From the NCBI GenBank assembly GCA_002450255.1, contig DJYW01000176.1, positions 1 through 10,616 of the forward strand: a DNA stretch of 10,616 bases, written 5' to 3'. The notes beneath the pieces are model-generated. The model was not told where the DNA came from and did no database searches. It saw only the letters and a list, made by a program, of their open reading frames with translations. Positions 1-6,874 of the stretch are shown one piece after another. The DNA comes from Gammaproteobacteria bacterium UBA6968 (GTDB lineage Bacteria; Pseudomonadota; Gammaproteobacteria; Pseudomonadales; Azotimanducaceae). Within the stretch, counting starts at the first letter, position 1; the number at the start of each line of letters is the position of its first letter. A program made the translations under genes and the position numbers.

Positions 1-20
1 GCGGCTATGCGGCTATGCGG
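1..20. repeat. short tandem repeat at left edge
   Basis: The 8-mer GCGGCTAT occurs twice in direct succession (1-8, 9-16), followed by GCGG (17-20). It is cut by the window edge, so its full length is unknown. No function is evident. Confidence 0.5.
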
Positions 21-202
21 TTTGCGGTAGTTCGGCGACGCTCGGTGATGAGCTTGGCTAAATACTTCGTGCAGAGAAAGTATATGTCAGTCCTTAGCGG
101 AATCGCCTAATTTGCGGAATCTGTTGGGGCGCGGCGCAGGCTGTACGGTTTTTTATCCCACCCTTCTATAGTGCCCTTTGATAGCCGCCTGGGTCACCGT
201 AG
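1..202. other. non-coding stretch downstream of the mevalonate operon
   Basis: These bases follow the stop codon of the reductase-kinase fusion. On the minus strand I find no ATG-started reading frame and no hairpin followed by a T-run, so neither a further operon gene nor a clear terminator is visible. One plus-strand frame is open from the left edge to a TAA at 108-110 (about 35 codons). It could be the tail of a convergent gene or chance, and its translation resembles nothing I recognise. Confidence 0.4.
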
Positions 203-2461
203 TCAGTCCAGCGTAATCGTTAGCGTTTGGTAGCCAGCCGCCTGCATCGCCTTAGCAACCCGAACCTGGGCATCTGGGCACAGCGCAACCATTGATCCGC
301 CGCCACCGCCGCCAGTTAGCTTGGCACCCAACGCGCCACTTTGGCGCGCAATATGAATCAGCTCCTCGAGCTCTGGTGTCGCCAATTGCAGTGCGTTGAG
401 ATAACCATGACAGAGATTCATCAACTCGCCTAACTCGTTCAGTTGGCCCCCTTGCACAGCCTCTTTTGCAGATTCTGTGAGTAAACCGATCTGCGTAAAG
501 ATGGCCTCGTAGCGGGCTGGATAGTGCTCCCAGGAGCGCCGTACTCGGGCAACCGTGTCAGCGGTCAGGCTTTCCTTACCCGTCATGCCAATCACCAGAT
601 CCAACGGCTGCGCCAGCTTAATGTCAGCAAAGCGAGCGGTCTCATTTTCGCGCTGATAGAACAGGGATGTACCATAAGTGGCGACAGTATTATCTACGCC
701 AGAGGGGGTACCGTGCGCCGCTTTTTCGCAGTCAAAAGCCAGATCGTTGATTTGTCCCAGACTCAGGCGCAGCTGATAGGTTTCGTTAAGGGCTCGGATG
801 ATGGCGACCGCTAACGCGGAAGACCCCCCGAGGCCCATCGCGCGGGGGACGTGAGGGAACACTTCGATCGTCATGTGTTCACCCGCTAGCCCCATTTTTT
901 GAACCAGCTGAGCCATGATGCCGGAAAAGCCCTGAGTTTGCTGATTGACGCGTTGCTCTAGACCCCAGCGTGGAATGACGACATAGATGCCACGGTCACT
1001 TTGACTGGATTCTTTGCGCACCGAGGCTTCTACTGCCAAGGGGATGGGCAATGCAATCGCCGGGCGACCATAAACAACGGCATGCTCCCCTAACAAAATA
1101 ATTTTTCCGCAGGCGCCCTGACGTTCAATTTCAGGTCTCTCGACGGTTTTGCGCGCCAGATTTTTAGCCAGCTCTTGCGCCTTCCATACTTTGATCTCGC
1201 CTGACTCGATTAGCCCTTCAACCACTGATTCAAAGTACTCGTCGGCAACACCCGCGGTGCTGGCGACACTGCGCGCGTGCAGGTTCATGTGATTTTGCTG
1301 TATGCCATCGGTAGACAGAGAGCGTAACGCGGCGAAGTTTTGCGCTAGGCCAATGGCGCCCATGATGCCGGCTAGACGGGAAGCGTCCGGCGAACCGAGC
1401 AATCGATGATTGATGCGGACACTCGGATTAGTCTCTAAAGAGCCGCCGACGGTGCCAACCTTCATCGGGATTTCGATTTCACCGACTAAAAAGCCTGGCT
1501 CGCGCTTATGCCAAACCGTCAGCGCCCGATATTGTCCGTCGCGCGCGGCATAAGCATGCGCAGCCGCCTCAATAGCACGCCAATCGTTTCCTGTAGCTAG
1601 AGCCAGCGCGTCGACACCGTTCATTATGCCTTTATTGTGAGTAGCCGCCCGGTATGGATCCGCCAGTGCAAGATCGTTAGCCAGGACGATGCCATCGCGC
1701 ACTTGTTCACCGCTATAGCCCTTACCTTCCAGGTTTTGGATGGGAATGCGGACCTTGGCGCGAGCGATGGCTCGGTCAGTTAGATTTGACAGAATGCGCA
1801 AGAAAACTTTGCCGCCAGTCAGCGTTTCTACCAGGCCAGCGACGCCCTCGCACATGGTGTTGACCAGGTTTGCGCCCATGGCATCGCGGGTGTCGACTAA
1901 CAAATGCATGACAACCATGTTGCGGCCATCTTCTTTCGCCACGTGGGTAAATACTTCAATGTCCAAAGCACCTCCACCACGAGCCACCATTTTCGGGTGG
2001 AGACTGTTGGCCAACGCGAGCACATCTTCTTTGTGTTCATTCAAAGCGCGAACCGCCAGTTCAGGGTTGCCATCGACCACCGCTTGCACCTGGCCAATTA
2101 AAATTGGTGTGACGGGTTCGGTCATGAAACCGCCGCCTAACCGCGCTAAACGCGCCGCGCCGGATAAGCCTGCGACTATTGACGGCTCCTCAACGACCAA
2201 CGGAATAACAAAGTCTTCATTGTCGATCATAAAATTCAGCGCCACGCCCATAGGCAGGCCAAATACGCCGACAACATTTTCGATCATCTTGTCGGCAACA
2301 TTGAGTTGCAACTGGTGGTCTGCGGTCAGCAACGCCTGCACATCGGTACTGCTCAGGAGCTGGCGTTCGTGAAGCGTCTTAATGCGCTCGGTAACAGCTA
2401 ACCTGAAAAAATTGGGGATACGCGAAGAGCGTTGTTGCTCAGTTGTCGACTCTGATGCCAT
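203..2461 (-). CDS. mvaA-mvaK1: HMG-CoA reductase (class II) fused to mevalonate kinase
   Basis: This is a single 752-residue cytosolic protein for two consecutive steps: reduction of HMG-CoA to mevalonate, then ATP-dependent phosphorylation to 5-phosphomevalonate. Residues 1 to about 435 are a full class II reductase. Motifs are ENVVGVFGLPMG (61-72), EEPS with the catalytic Glu (91/92), DTRDAMGAN (190-198, dinucleotide site), HNKG with K277, GNDW with D293 and NHMNLHAR with H391. Spacing matches the Pseudomonas mevalonii Lys267/Asp283/His381 set. Residues about 449-752 are a GHMP mevalonate kinase: GKIILLGEHAVVYG with K453, GLGGSSA (543-549), E579 and HGTPSGVDN with D590, and KLTGGGGGGS (714-723). 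The 13-residue linker has no Met and the frame is unbroken, so this is a real fusion. The ATG lies 23 bases inside mvaK2, without a strong Shine-Dalgarno, which suggests translational coupling. NADH or NADPH preference cannot be settled by eye. Confidence 0.95.
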   Translation of the reverse strand: MASESTTEQQRSSRIPNFFRLAVTERIKTLHERQLLSSTDVQALLTADHQLQLNVADKMIENVVGVFGLPMGVALNFMIDNEDFVIPLVVEEPSIVAGLSGAARLARLGGGFMTEPVTPILIGQVQAVVDGNPELAVRALNEHKEDVLALANSLHPKMVARGGGALDIEVFTHVAKEDGRNMVVMHLLVDTRDAMGANLVNTMCEGVAGLVETLTGGKVFLRILSNLTDRAIARAKVRIPIQNLEGKGYSGEQVRDGIVLANDLALADPYRAATHNKGIMNGVDALALATGNDWRAIEAAAHAYAARDGQYRALTVWHKREPGFLVGEIEIPMKVGTVGGSLETNPSVRINHRLLGSPDASRLAGIMGAIGLAQNFAALRSLSTDGIQQNHMNLHARSVASTAGVADEYFESVVEGLIESGEIKVWKAQELAKNLARKTVERPEIERQGACGKIILLGEHAVVYGRPAIALPIPLAVEASVRKESSQSDRGIYVVIPRWGLEQRVNQQTQGFSGIMAQLVQKMGLAGEHMTIEVFPHVPRAMGLGGSSALAVAIIRALNETYQLRLSLGQINDLAFDCEKAAHGTPSGVDNTVATYGTSLFYQRENETARFADIKLAQPLDLVIGMTGKESLTADTVARVRRSWEHYPARYEAIFTQIGLLTESAKEAVQGGQLNELGELMNLCHGYLNALQLATPELEELIHIARQSGALGAKLTGGGGGGSMVALCPDAQVRVAKAMQAAGYQTLTITLD

Positions 2462-3482
2462 GTTGTGTTGTTCCGAGGTCTAATGGAAAAAAACGGTGCT
2501 CAGTGCACGCGTCTTGAAAACGCTGCAAAGCTTGCTTACGCGCGCTGGCATCATCATGTAGAGCAAAAGCGATACCAACATCCCCGCCACCTGCACCACA
2601 AGGTTTATAGGTCAGCCCACAAACCGCGGCGAGTTTACCTAATGTTCTGTGCGCTGCGGTAAAAATATTGAGTTTGGCAACCTCGTCAAGACGCTCCAAA
2701 CAAGAAACGTAGTGAAGCAAGGTCGCGGTGGTGAAGTCGTGAAATAGTGCCGCGCTGGCATCGCCGAGCGCCGTCAGGGGTTGCACGTCGGCGGTATTCC
2801 GCCAGGCGCTAAATCCGCCCAAATTAGTTGCCGTGGAGGTACTGTTGCCTACCCAAACAACCAGCCAGTCTGCTGCCACAGGCGCGGTGCTAGTGGCTTC
2901 GCCGGATGCAAAGCGAATGGTGCCGCCAAGCCAACTACAGGCGATGTCTAAACCGGAACCGCGTCCTCCCTGCCAGATTCGATGAATCGCCAATGCTTCG
3001 GCCAGCGTTGCGGGCCGGTCATACACGTACGCTAACGCGGCGTAGGTGGCACAGCAGATGGCGGCAGATGAGCCAAGTCCGAGTTTTTCTGCTGCGAGAA
3101 AAAAATCGCTGCTGTCACTGTGCATCGCAAACGGCTTAGATAAGGTTTTTACACCCCAGTATTCACAGATCGTGCGCGTAAAACCGGCCGCGGCAGCGGT
3201 GGGGAGTTTGGCTGACGTTTGTTGGTGCGGCCGACTCGTGAATCCTGCTGTTGTGAAGTGCCAGGCGTCACCGTGCGGATTGAGTCTGACTTGTGCCAGG
3301 CGATCTACTGCCATAACGCAAGCAGGCGCGCCATCCAAGACCGCATATTCACCCCAAAGCACGATCTTACCGGGTGCTGAGCAGCGTATTGATTTTGTGG
3401 CTTCGGTAGTCCTCAAGTGGGTTGGTACCACGTTAGCTGGAGGTAAGTTGGTGTGCTGAAGCGGCGCTGAGCGAATCCGCAT
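2439..3482 (-). CDS. mvaK2: phosphomevalonate kinase
   Basis: A 347-residue GHMP-superfamily kinase that should convert 5-phosphomevalonate to 5-diphosphomevalonate with ATP. Visible motifs are APGKIVLWGEYAVLDG (36-51, substrate and N-terminal GHMP motif), EKLGLGSSAA (132-141, ATP-binding glycine loop), QGGRGSGLDIACSWLGG (171-187, probable catalytic D179) and KPCGAGGGD (293-301, C-terminal glycine motif). The QGGRGSGLDIA and CGAGGGD forms fit phosphomevalonate kinase better than mevalonate kinase, and a kinase domain already follows in the fusion gene, so the operon is complete with this assignment. The ATG at 3482 gives a 50-base overlap with mvaD and about 35 residues before the first motif, longer than usual. 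An alternative GTG at 3429-3431, just past the mvaD stop, would give 330 residues. Neither start has a clear Shine-Dalgarno. The 3' end overlaps the fusion gene by 23 bases. Confidence 0.88.
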   Translation of the reverse strand: MRIRSAPLQHTNLPPANVVPTHLRTTEATKSIRCSAPGKIVLWGEYAVLDGAPACVMAVDRLAQVRLNPHGDAWHFTTAGFTSRPHQQTSAKLPTAAAAGFTRTICEYWGVKTLSKPFAMHSDSSDFFLAAEKLGLGSSAAICCATYAALAYVYDRPATLAEALAIHRIWQGGRGSGLDIACSWLGGTIRFASGEATSTAPVAADWLVVWVGNSTSTATNLGGFSAWRNTADVQPLTALGDASAALFHDFTTATLLHYVSCLERLDEVAKLNIFTAAHRTLGKLAAVCGLTYKPCGAGGGDVGIAFALHDDASARKQALQRFQDACTEHRFFPLDLGTTQHGIRVDN

Positions 3483-4437
3483 AGTCCGGGTCGGACGGCT
3501 CTAAAACACGTGCCCCGGTGCCTATGGTGCAGTTTATTGTACGAATAACGCCGGGTACTTTGTCTAAAGCGGTTTGTACAGCTTGCGTATCGTCGGGCAG
3601 GCAAATGGCTTTCACTTGTGGGCCTGCATCGATTGTAAAAAACACGCCATGGCCTTGTTCGCGTAGCTTGCGGACTGTTTCCATGCAGGCGATGGTGGCG
3701 GGATTCCAGTAATTTAGAGTCGGTTGTGTTGTCAGCATGACACTGTGCATCTTTAAGCAATTTAGCTCTGCGATAGCGCCTAGCCTTGGAAAGTCCTGAC
3801 GCGCGATGGCGTCGTTTGCCTCTGCAAAGTCATCGGTAGCGCCGTTTAACCAGGTTTTGTAAAACGGCGAAGTCAGGCGCGACGCATCCATGCCCAGGGT
3901 TGAGGTTATCGCTTTCGGTGCTTCACTGGTAACGGCCACAATGATATTGAGTGGCCAATGCTCGATGGGATACAGGCTTTGCGCTGACCAAAGTGGCGGC
4001 ACCAGCGCGACAAAACCACCGCAAATAGAGCGAGCTGCACTCGCTGATCCGCGGCGCGCCCAACCGGATAATAACTCGGTCGATAAACCCAGCTGACAGT
4101 GGGCATTAATGGCGGTGACCAATGCGGCAACACCGGAGGCGGAAGAGGCCAAGCCTGCGCCAGTCGGAAAGTTGTTGTGGCTATCTATGCGAAGCGGCTG
4201 AATGGTGAAGACTTCGCGGAGTTCGGCGAGCAATTTATTGATCTTGTTGTCTTCCATCTGCACGCCGCTTAAGAAGAAACCGTCTGTTTCGGCATCTGCA
4301 ACCTGTGTGTGAGTGGTCAACGTAGAGAGCGTAATCGATACGTTGGGCGTTGCCGGAAAATTGCCGGCTCGCTCTTGTTTGCCCCAATATTTGACCAACG
4401 CAATATTGGGATGTGCAATGGCCTGTGTACTATCCAT
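3433..4437 (-). CDS. mvaD: diphosphomevalonate decarboxylase
   Basis: A 334-residue GHMP-family enzyme catalysing ATP-dependent decarboxylation of 5-diphosphomevalonate to isopentenyl diphosphate, in the cytosol. The family signature is clear: HPNIALVKYWGK (9-20) with the conserved Lys at 16, PTGAGLASSASG (91-102, phosphate-binding loop), RRGSASAARSICGGF (128-142) with R136, and TIDAGPQVK (268-276) with the catalytic Asp at 270. The usual Asn of DAGPN is Gln here. Length is normal for bacterial members. The retained Arg and Asp argue for the classical decarboxylase rather than the archaeal phosphomevalonate decarboxylase. It is the first gene of the three-gene operon, and its 3' end overlaps mvaK2 by up to 50 bases. 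The ATG has only a weak purine-rich stretch upstream. Confidence 0.95.
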   Translation of the reverse strand: MDSTQAIAHPNIALVKYWGKQERAGNFPATPNVSITLSTLTTHTQVADAETDGFFLSGVQMEDNKINKLLAELREVFTIQPLRIDSHNNFPTGAGLASSASGVAALVTAINAHCQLGLSTELLSGWARRGSASAARSICGGFVALVPPLWSAQSLYPIEHWPLNIIVAVTSEAPKAITSTLGMDASRLTSPFYKTWLNGATDDFAEANDAIARQDFPRLGAIAELNCLKMHSVMLTTQPTLNYWNPATIACMETVRKLREQGHGVFFTIDAGPQVKAICLPDDTQAVQTALDKVPGVIRTINCTIGTGARVLEPSDPDYADSLSAASAHQLTSS

Positions 4438-4465
4438 TTCTAACTCGCCAACTCTCTAGCCAAAC

Positions 4466-4495
4466 TTTACACATTTGTTACTCCATATCGGGCAA
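4466..4495 (-). promoter_or_regulatory. weak candidate promoter proximal to mvaD
   Basis: Read on the minus strand, TTGCCC (4490-4495) and TGTAAA (4466-4471) are 18 bases apart, each matching 4 of 6 consensus positions. It would give a leader of roughly 20 bases. It competes with the stronger-looking TATAAA farther upstream. Confidence 0.2.
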
Positions 4496-4535
4496 GAAGA
4501 ACCGCAGCTCGAATCAAATCCGCGATGGCTCGTGT

Positions 4536-4558
4536 GGCCTAGCACCATTTTATAGGCC
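4536..4558 (-). promoter_or_regulatory. inverted repeat around a candidate -10 upstream of mvaD
   Basis: The 6-base arms GGCCTA (4536-4541) and TAGGCC (4553-4558) are perfect and 11 bases apart. On the minus strand the spacer begins with the end of TATAAA (4549-4554), a 5 of 6 match to the sigma70 -10. A start near 4542 would leave a leader of about 105 bases before mvaD. The -35 is poor, so an activator or another sigma factor may be needed. The position fits a repressor operator. A hairpin ending the amidase transcript is possible, but no T-run follows. Confidence 0.35.
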
Positions 4559-4595
4559 GCCAAGTGCATTACGACGTTGGCTTGCTAACTAAACC

Positions 4596-6050
4596 TTAAC
4601 AATAGCCTTTCGGCGGTTCGAAGCAGAAACCAGCCGCCTCCAAACGCTGCGCCAAACCAATTGTAAGCAGGTCGCCAAACTCTGGTCCGATGATCTGTAC
4701 ACCGATAGGTAATCCTTGCTCGTTTAAACCTGTGGGAATCACCGTTGACGGCAGGTAGGCCACGCCTGTGAGTCCAGACCAGAAAACCTGTTCACCGTAG
4801 GGGCGTTCCTGGTTATCGACCAGAATGGTGCGCTCAGCGAAGGGCTTGTGATCGTGCTTAAACGCAGCCGTCGCCATAACTGGCGCCAGCAAGACATCGT
4901 AGTCCTTAAAAAACTCGTGCCACAGCCAGCGCAGCTTATGTCGCTTTTCGTTAGCTTGAGACCAGGCGCGGAAACTAACGATCTGGTTGCGCAATACCTG
5001 TGTGCTTGGACGGTCATCGTCTGCCGCGAGCGTCGCCAGATAGTCGTGTATGCCCTGATATTCCGCGTCCGTTTTGCGCGAGGCCATAGTCGCTTGTAAC
5101 AATAGCTGATAAATGCTGTTGGTATCTTCTGGGGTGAATTGGGGGCGCGCCGAATAATCAATTTGCGCGCCTTCATCCGCGAGGGCCTGGGCGACTTTCA
5201 CAACGCGGTCTTCGACCTCTTTGCTCACCGGCGCGTAGCTGTCGTTTTGCCAAACTCCGACGCGCAAGCTGCTAGTGGCCTTATCACCCAGTTCGGGCAG
5301 GTTGAGGCTCAGGCCGCGGGCGGCGATATCGTCCGGTCCGGCCATGGTTTTGATTGCGGTTACCAAGTCGTCAGCGCTGCGCGCTAAGGGACCAATGACC
5401 GAGATGTCCGGCGTAGCGCGCACGCCTTCAACGGCAGAATGGCCCTTCATCCAGAGTAGGCCATGGGTGGGTTTGTGGCCAAAAACACCGCAAAAGTGGG
5501 CTGGATTGCGAATGGATCCACCGATGTCCGATCCGGTCTCCAGGCCAGTTAAGCCAGCTGCCAATGCCGCAGAGGAACCGCCGGATGAGCCGCCCGGTCC
5601 GCGACTTAAGTCATAGGGGTTATTGGTTGTGCCGTAAACCTCGTTGTAGCTTTGAAAGTCGGCGAGAGCCAGCGGAACGTTGGTTTTGCCAAAGATATTC
5701 ACGCCAGCGCGTTGCAAGCGCTGTAGGGACTCGGCGGTTTCGCCGGGCCGATTGTTCTTAAGGTCCGGGTTGCCCCAAGTGCTCGGGGTGCCAGCGACGT
5801 GATACGACTCTTTCACAGTCATGGGTACGCCGTGTAAAGGACCTACGGTTTTGTCGTTGGCAAGATCGACGTCTGCGGTGGCCGCAACTTTCAGTGCCGC
5901 ATCGCGAAAGTCTACGACAATCGCGTTGAGATCGGGATTAAATCGGTCAACTCTATCCAGATAGTGTTGCAGCAGTTCTACCGCGGAAATTTCTTTACTG
6001 CGAATCTTTCTCGCTAGTTGGGTAGCGGATAAAAAGGCTAGCTCGCTCAT
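4596..6050 (-). CDS. amidase-signature family hydrolase
   Basis: A 484-residue amidase-signature enzyme, probably cytosolic, hydrolysing a carboxamide to acid plus ammonia or amine. The substrate cannot be read from sequence. The catalytic triad is intact: K80 in PMTVKE, the cis-Ser S155 in GPGGSSGGSS, and the nucleophile S179 in GSDIGGSIRNPAHFCGVFG. The spacings K80-S155-S179 equal those of GatA (79-154-178). Length is typical and there is no signal peptide. It resembles GatA but is unlikely to be the tRNA amidotransferase subunit, since no gatB or gatC is adjacent and the C-terminal half (LLAPVMATAAF, GLPIGVQIIGPEFGD) is typical of stand-alone amidases. The ATG is supported by a good Shine-Dalgarno. 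It sits 158 bases upstream of mvaD on the same strand, so read-through into the mevalonate operon is possible. Confidence 0.92.
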   Translation of the reverse strand: MSELAFLSATQLARKIRSKEISAVELLQHYLDRVDRFNPDLNAIVVDFRDAALKVAATADVDLANDKTVGPLHGVPMTVKESYHVAGTPSTWGNPDLKNNRPGETAESLQRLQRAGVNIFGKTNVPLALADFQSYNEVYGTTNNPYDLSRGPGGSSGGSSAALAAGLTGLETGSDIGGSIRNPAHFCGVFGHKPTHGLLWMKGHSAVEGVRATPDISVIGPLARSADDLVTAIKTMAGPDDIAARGLSLNLPELGDKATSSLRVGVWQNDSYAPVSKEVEDRVVKVAQALADEGAQIDYSARPQFTPEDTNSIYQLLLQATMASRKTDAEYQGIHDYLATLAADDDRPSTQVLRNQIVSFRAWSQANEKRHKLRWLWHEFFKDYDVLLAPVMATAAFKHDHKPFAERTILVDNQERPYGEQVFWSGLTGVAYLPSTVIPTGLNEQGLPIGVQIIGPEFGDLLTIGLAQRLEAAGFCFEPPKGYC

Positions 6051-6056
6051 TCTGGT

Positions 6057-6062
6057 CTCCCC
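6057..6062 (-). promoter_or_regulatory. Shine-Dalgarno of the amidase gene
   Basis: The minus-strand GGGGAG ends 6 bases before the ATG at 6050, the expected distance. It fixes the start of the amidase. Confidence 0.7.
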
Positions 6063-6066
6063 GTGT

Positions 6067-6092
6067 CCTTAGAATCCAGACTCTGACTAAGG
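6067..6092 (-). repeat. inverted repeat in the amidase leader
   Basis: Perfect 6-base arms CCTTAG (6067-6072) and CTAAGG (6087-6092) enclose 14 bases and end just before the amidase Shine-Dalgarno. It could be an operator half-site pair or a leader hairpin. With arms this short, chance is a real possibility. Confidence 0.3.
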
Positions 6093-6301
6093 CTGCCAAA
6101 ATTATCAAGTTTGGAGCGATGCGGCGAGTGGATAGAGCCCTTTACTAGAGGATCGACTGCCCGGCCCAACAGGTAGGAGCAGATTGAGGCTAGGTGAAAC
6201 GGCCAGGCGGATTGGGCCGACTGGAGCAATTGGTTGTTTGTCTGTTTTCGAGGCCTGTTTTAAACGTTTGTTATGAAGGTCAAGATCACAGCGTTTGGTT
6301 T

Positions 6302-6346
6302 GTAACCACAGGTTCGTAGCCGGAAATTGGTAACAGGAGGCTCGTA
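6302..6346. repeat. imperfect 17-base direct repeat
   Basis: GTAACCACAGGTTCGTA (6302-6318) and GTAACAGGAGGCTCGTA (6330-6346) match at 13 of 17 positions with a period of 28 bases. Both keep GTAAC, AGG and CGTA. They could be protein-binding sites but lie far (about 250 bases) from the amidase start. Confidence 0.3.
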
Positions 6347-6400
6347 AAAAGCGGTCTACAGTAAAAGTCGCGCGGCAATCACAAGGTTAGCCCGGGCAAT

Positions 6401-6679
6401 TTAAGATGGGTCTTGAGTCTCGGCCTCGAGTCGCGTAATCCAAGCGTTAATGGAGGTCCGGGTAAACGGTAAATCCAGGGCAATGAGCGCACCACCGAGT
6501 GGAATCATCCAAAAACCCAGCACAGGCAAAAAGCCGAATACACCGCCAATCATAAACAGGACACCTACCAGACTGCGTACACCAGGTGGTAATCGGTCTC
6601 GCCCCCATAGCAAAACGCGCAGCGTAATGCCCTTTACTTTGTCGCGTAAAACCTTCGCTCGAGTATCTTTGTCTGACAT
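6401..6679 (-). CDS. small two-helix inner-membrane protein
   Basis: A 92-residue conserved-looking hypothetical protein. A basic N-terminal segment (residues 1-35, many Lys and Arg, ending RDRLPPGVR) precedes two hydrophobic stretches, about 37-52 and 54-70, joined by the turn FGFLPVLGFWMIPLG. A short C-terminal tail (71-92) follows, opening with PFTR. The GFLPVLGFWM-(I/L)PLG core recalls small membrane proteins seen in proteobacteria whose function I do not know. The positive-inside rule predicts a hairpin with both ends cytoplasmic. The ATG at 6679 is chosen because the upstream GTG at 6757 lies inside a perfect palindrome and would add a low-complexity Thr/Ser extension. No strong Shine-Dalgarno is visible. 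It is 195 bases downstream of the MBL hydrolase on the same strand. Confidence 0.75.
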   Translation of the reverse strand: MSDKDTRAKVLRDKVKGITLRVLLWGRDRLPPGVRSLVGVLFMIGGVFGFLPVLGFWMIPLGGALIALDLPFTRTSINAWITRLEAETQDPS

Positions 6680-6754
6680 ATCAGTCTGCGTGTTATGCGC
6701 GGTATCAATCGTCGAACTGGATGTGACACAGCGCTTCGTTGGCGTCTCGCTGCG

Positions 6755-6768
6755 CACGCTTAAGCGTG
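6755..6768. repeat. perfect 14-bp palindrome A
   Basis: CACGCTTAAGCGTG is its own reverse complement. It lies in the gap between the MBL gene and the small membrane-protein gene, about 76 bases upstream of the latter's ATG. It can be a dimeric-regulator site or, as RNA, a 5-bp GC-rich stem with a UUAA loop. No T-run follows on either strand. Confidence 0.6.
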
Positions 6769-6777
6769 TCTTGGAGT

Positions 6778-6791
6778 CAAAGCATGCTTTG
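6778..6791. repeat. perfect 14-bp palindrome B
   Basis: CAAAGCATGCTTTG is a second perfect palindrome. Its centre is 23 bp from that of palindrome A, about two helical turns. The two share only the outer CA and TG, so they are not copies of one consensus. As RNA on the MBL transcript it would form a 5-bp stem with a CAUG loop. Confidence 0.6.
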
Positions 6792-6874
6792 TTTGGATCA
6801 ATCTTCCGTGCTATTGGCGGCTGGCTTGGAGCTCACACTATTTACTAGCTCGCCGTCCGCTTTAGGACCAATTG

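Larger units (their letters stand above)
6051..6400. other. 350-base intergenic region upstream of the amidase
   Basis: No convincing gene is visible. It holds the amidase Shine-Dalgarno, an inverted repeat just upstream of it, an imperfect direct repeat at 6302-6346 and AT-rich patches (about 6230-6290). I found no well-spaced sigma70 promoter: on the minus strand TTGACC near 6280 has TAAAAC only 15 bases downstream. Its length suggests a long leader or regulatory region for the amidase. Confidence 0.5.

Noticed and set aside
3..110. Plus-strand frame open from the left edge (about 35 codons)
   Set aside because: Too short and without recognisable similarity; could be the tail of an outside gene but cannot be supported.
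1740..2372. 210-codon open frame on the plus strand
   Set aside because: It lies wholly antisense to the conserved HMG-CoA reductase domain and its translation is Ser/Thr/Arg-rich with no recognisable motif; a shadow frame.
3413..3760. 115-codon minus-strand frame inside mvaD
   Set aside because: It overlaps the conserved C-terminal half of mvaD in another frame; its Arg/Thr-rich translation has no domain signal.
4596..6050. Amidase as GatA of the tRNA-dependent amidotransferase
   Set aside because: The triad spacing matches GatA, but gatB and gatC are not adjacent and the C-terminal half resembles stand-alone amidases.
6047..6229. 60-codon minus-strand frame ending in an ATGA overlap with the amidase start
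   Set aside because: The overlap hints at translational coupling, but the frame opens with TTG, has no Shine-Dalgarno and its composition looks non-coding. It is not called, though a leader peptide is not excluded.
6390..6397. GCCCGGGC palindrome after the small membrane-protein gene
   Set aside because: Only 8 bp with no loop or T-run; not a terminator and frequent enough by chance.
6680..6757. GTG-started N-terminal extension of the small membrane protein
   Set aside because: The GTG falls inside a perfect palindrome, lacks a Shine-Dalgarno and adds a Thr/Ser-rich segment; the ATG at 6679 begins a more protein-like N-terminus.
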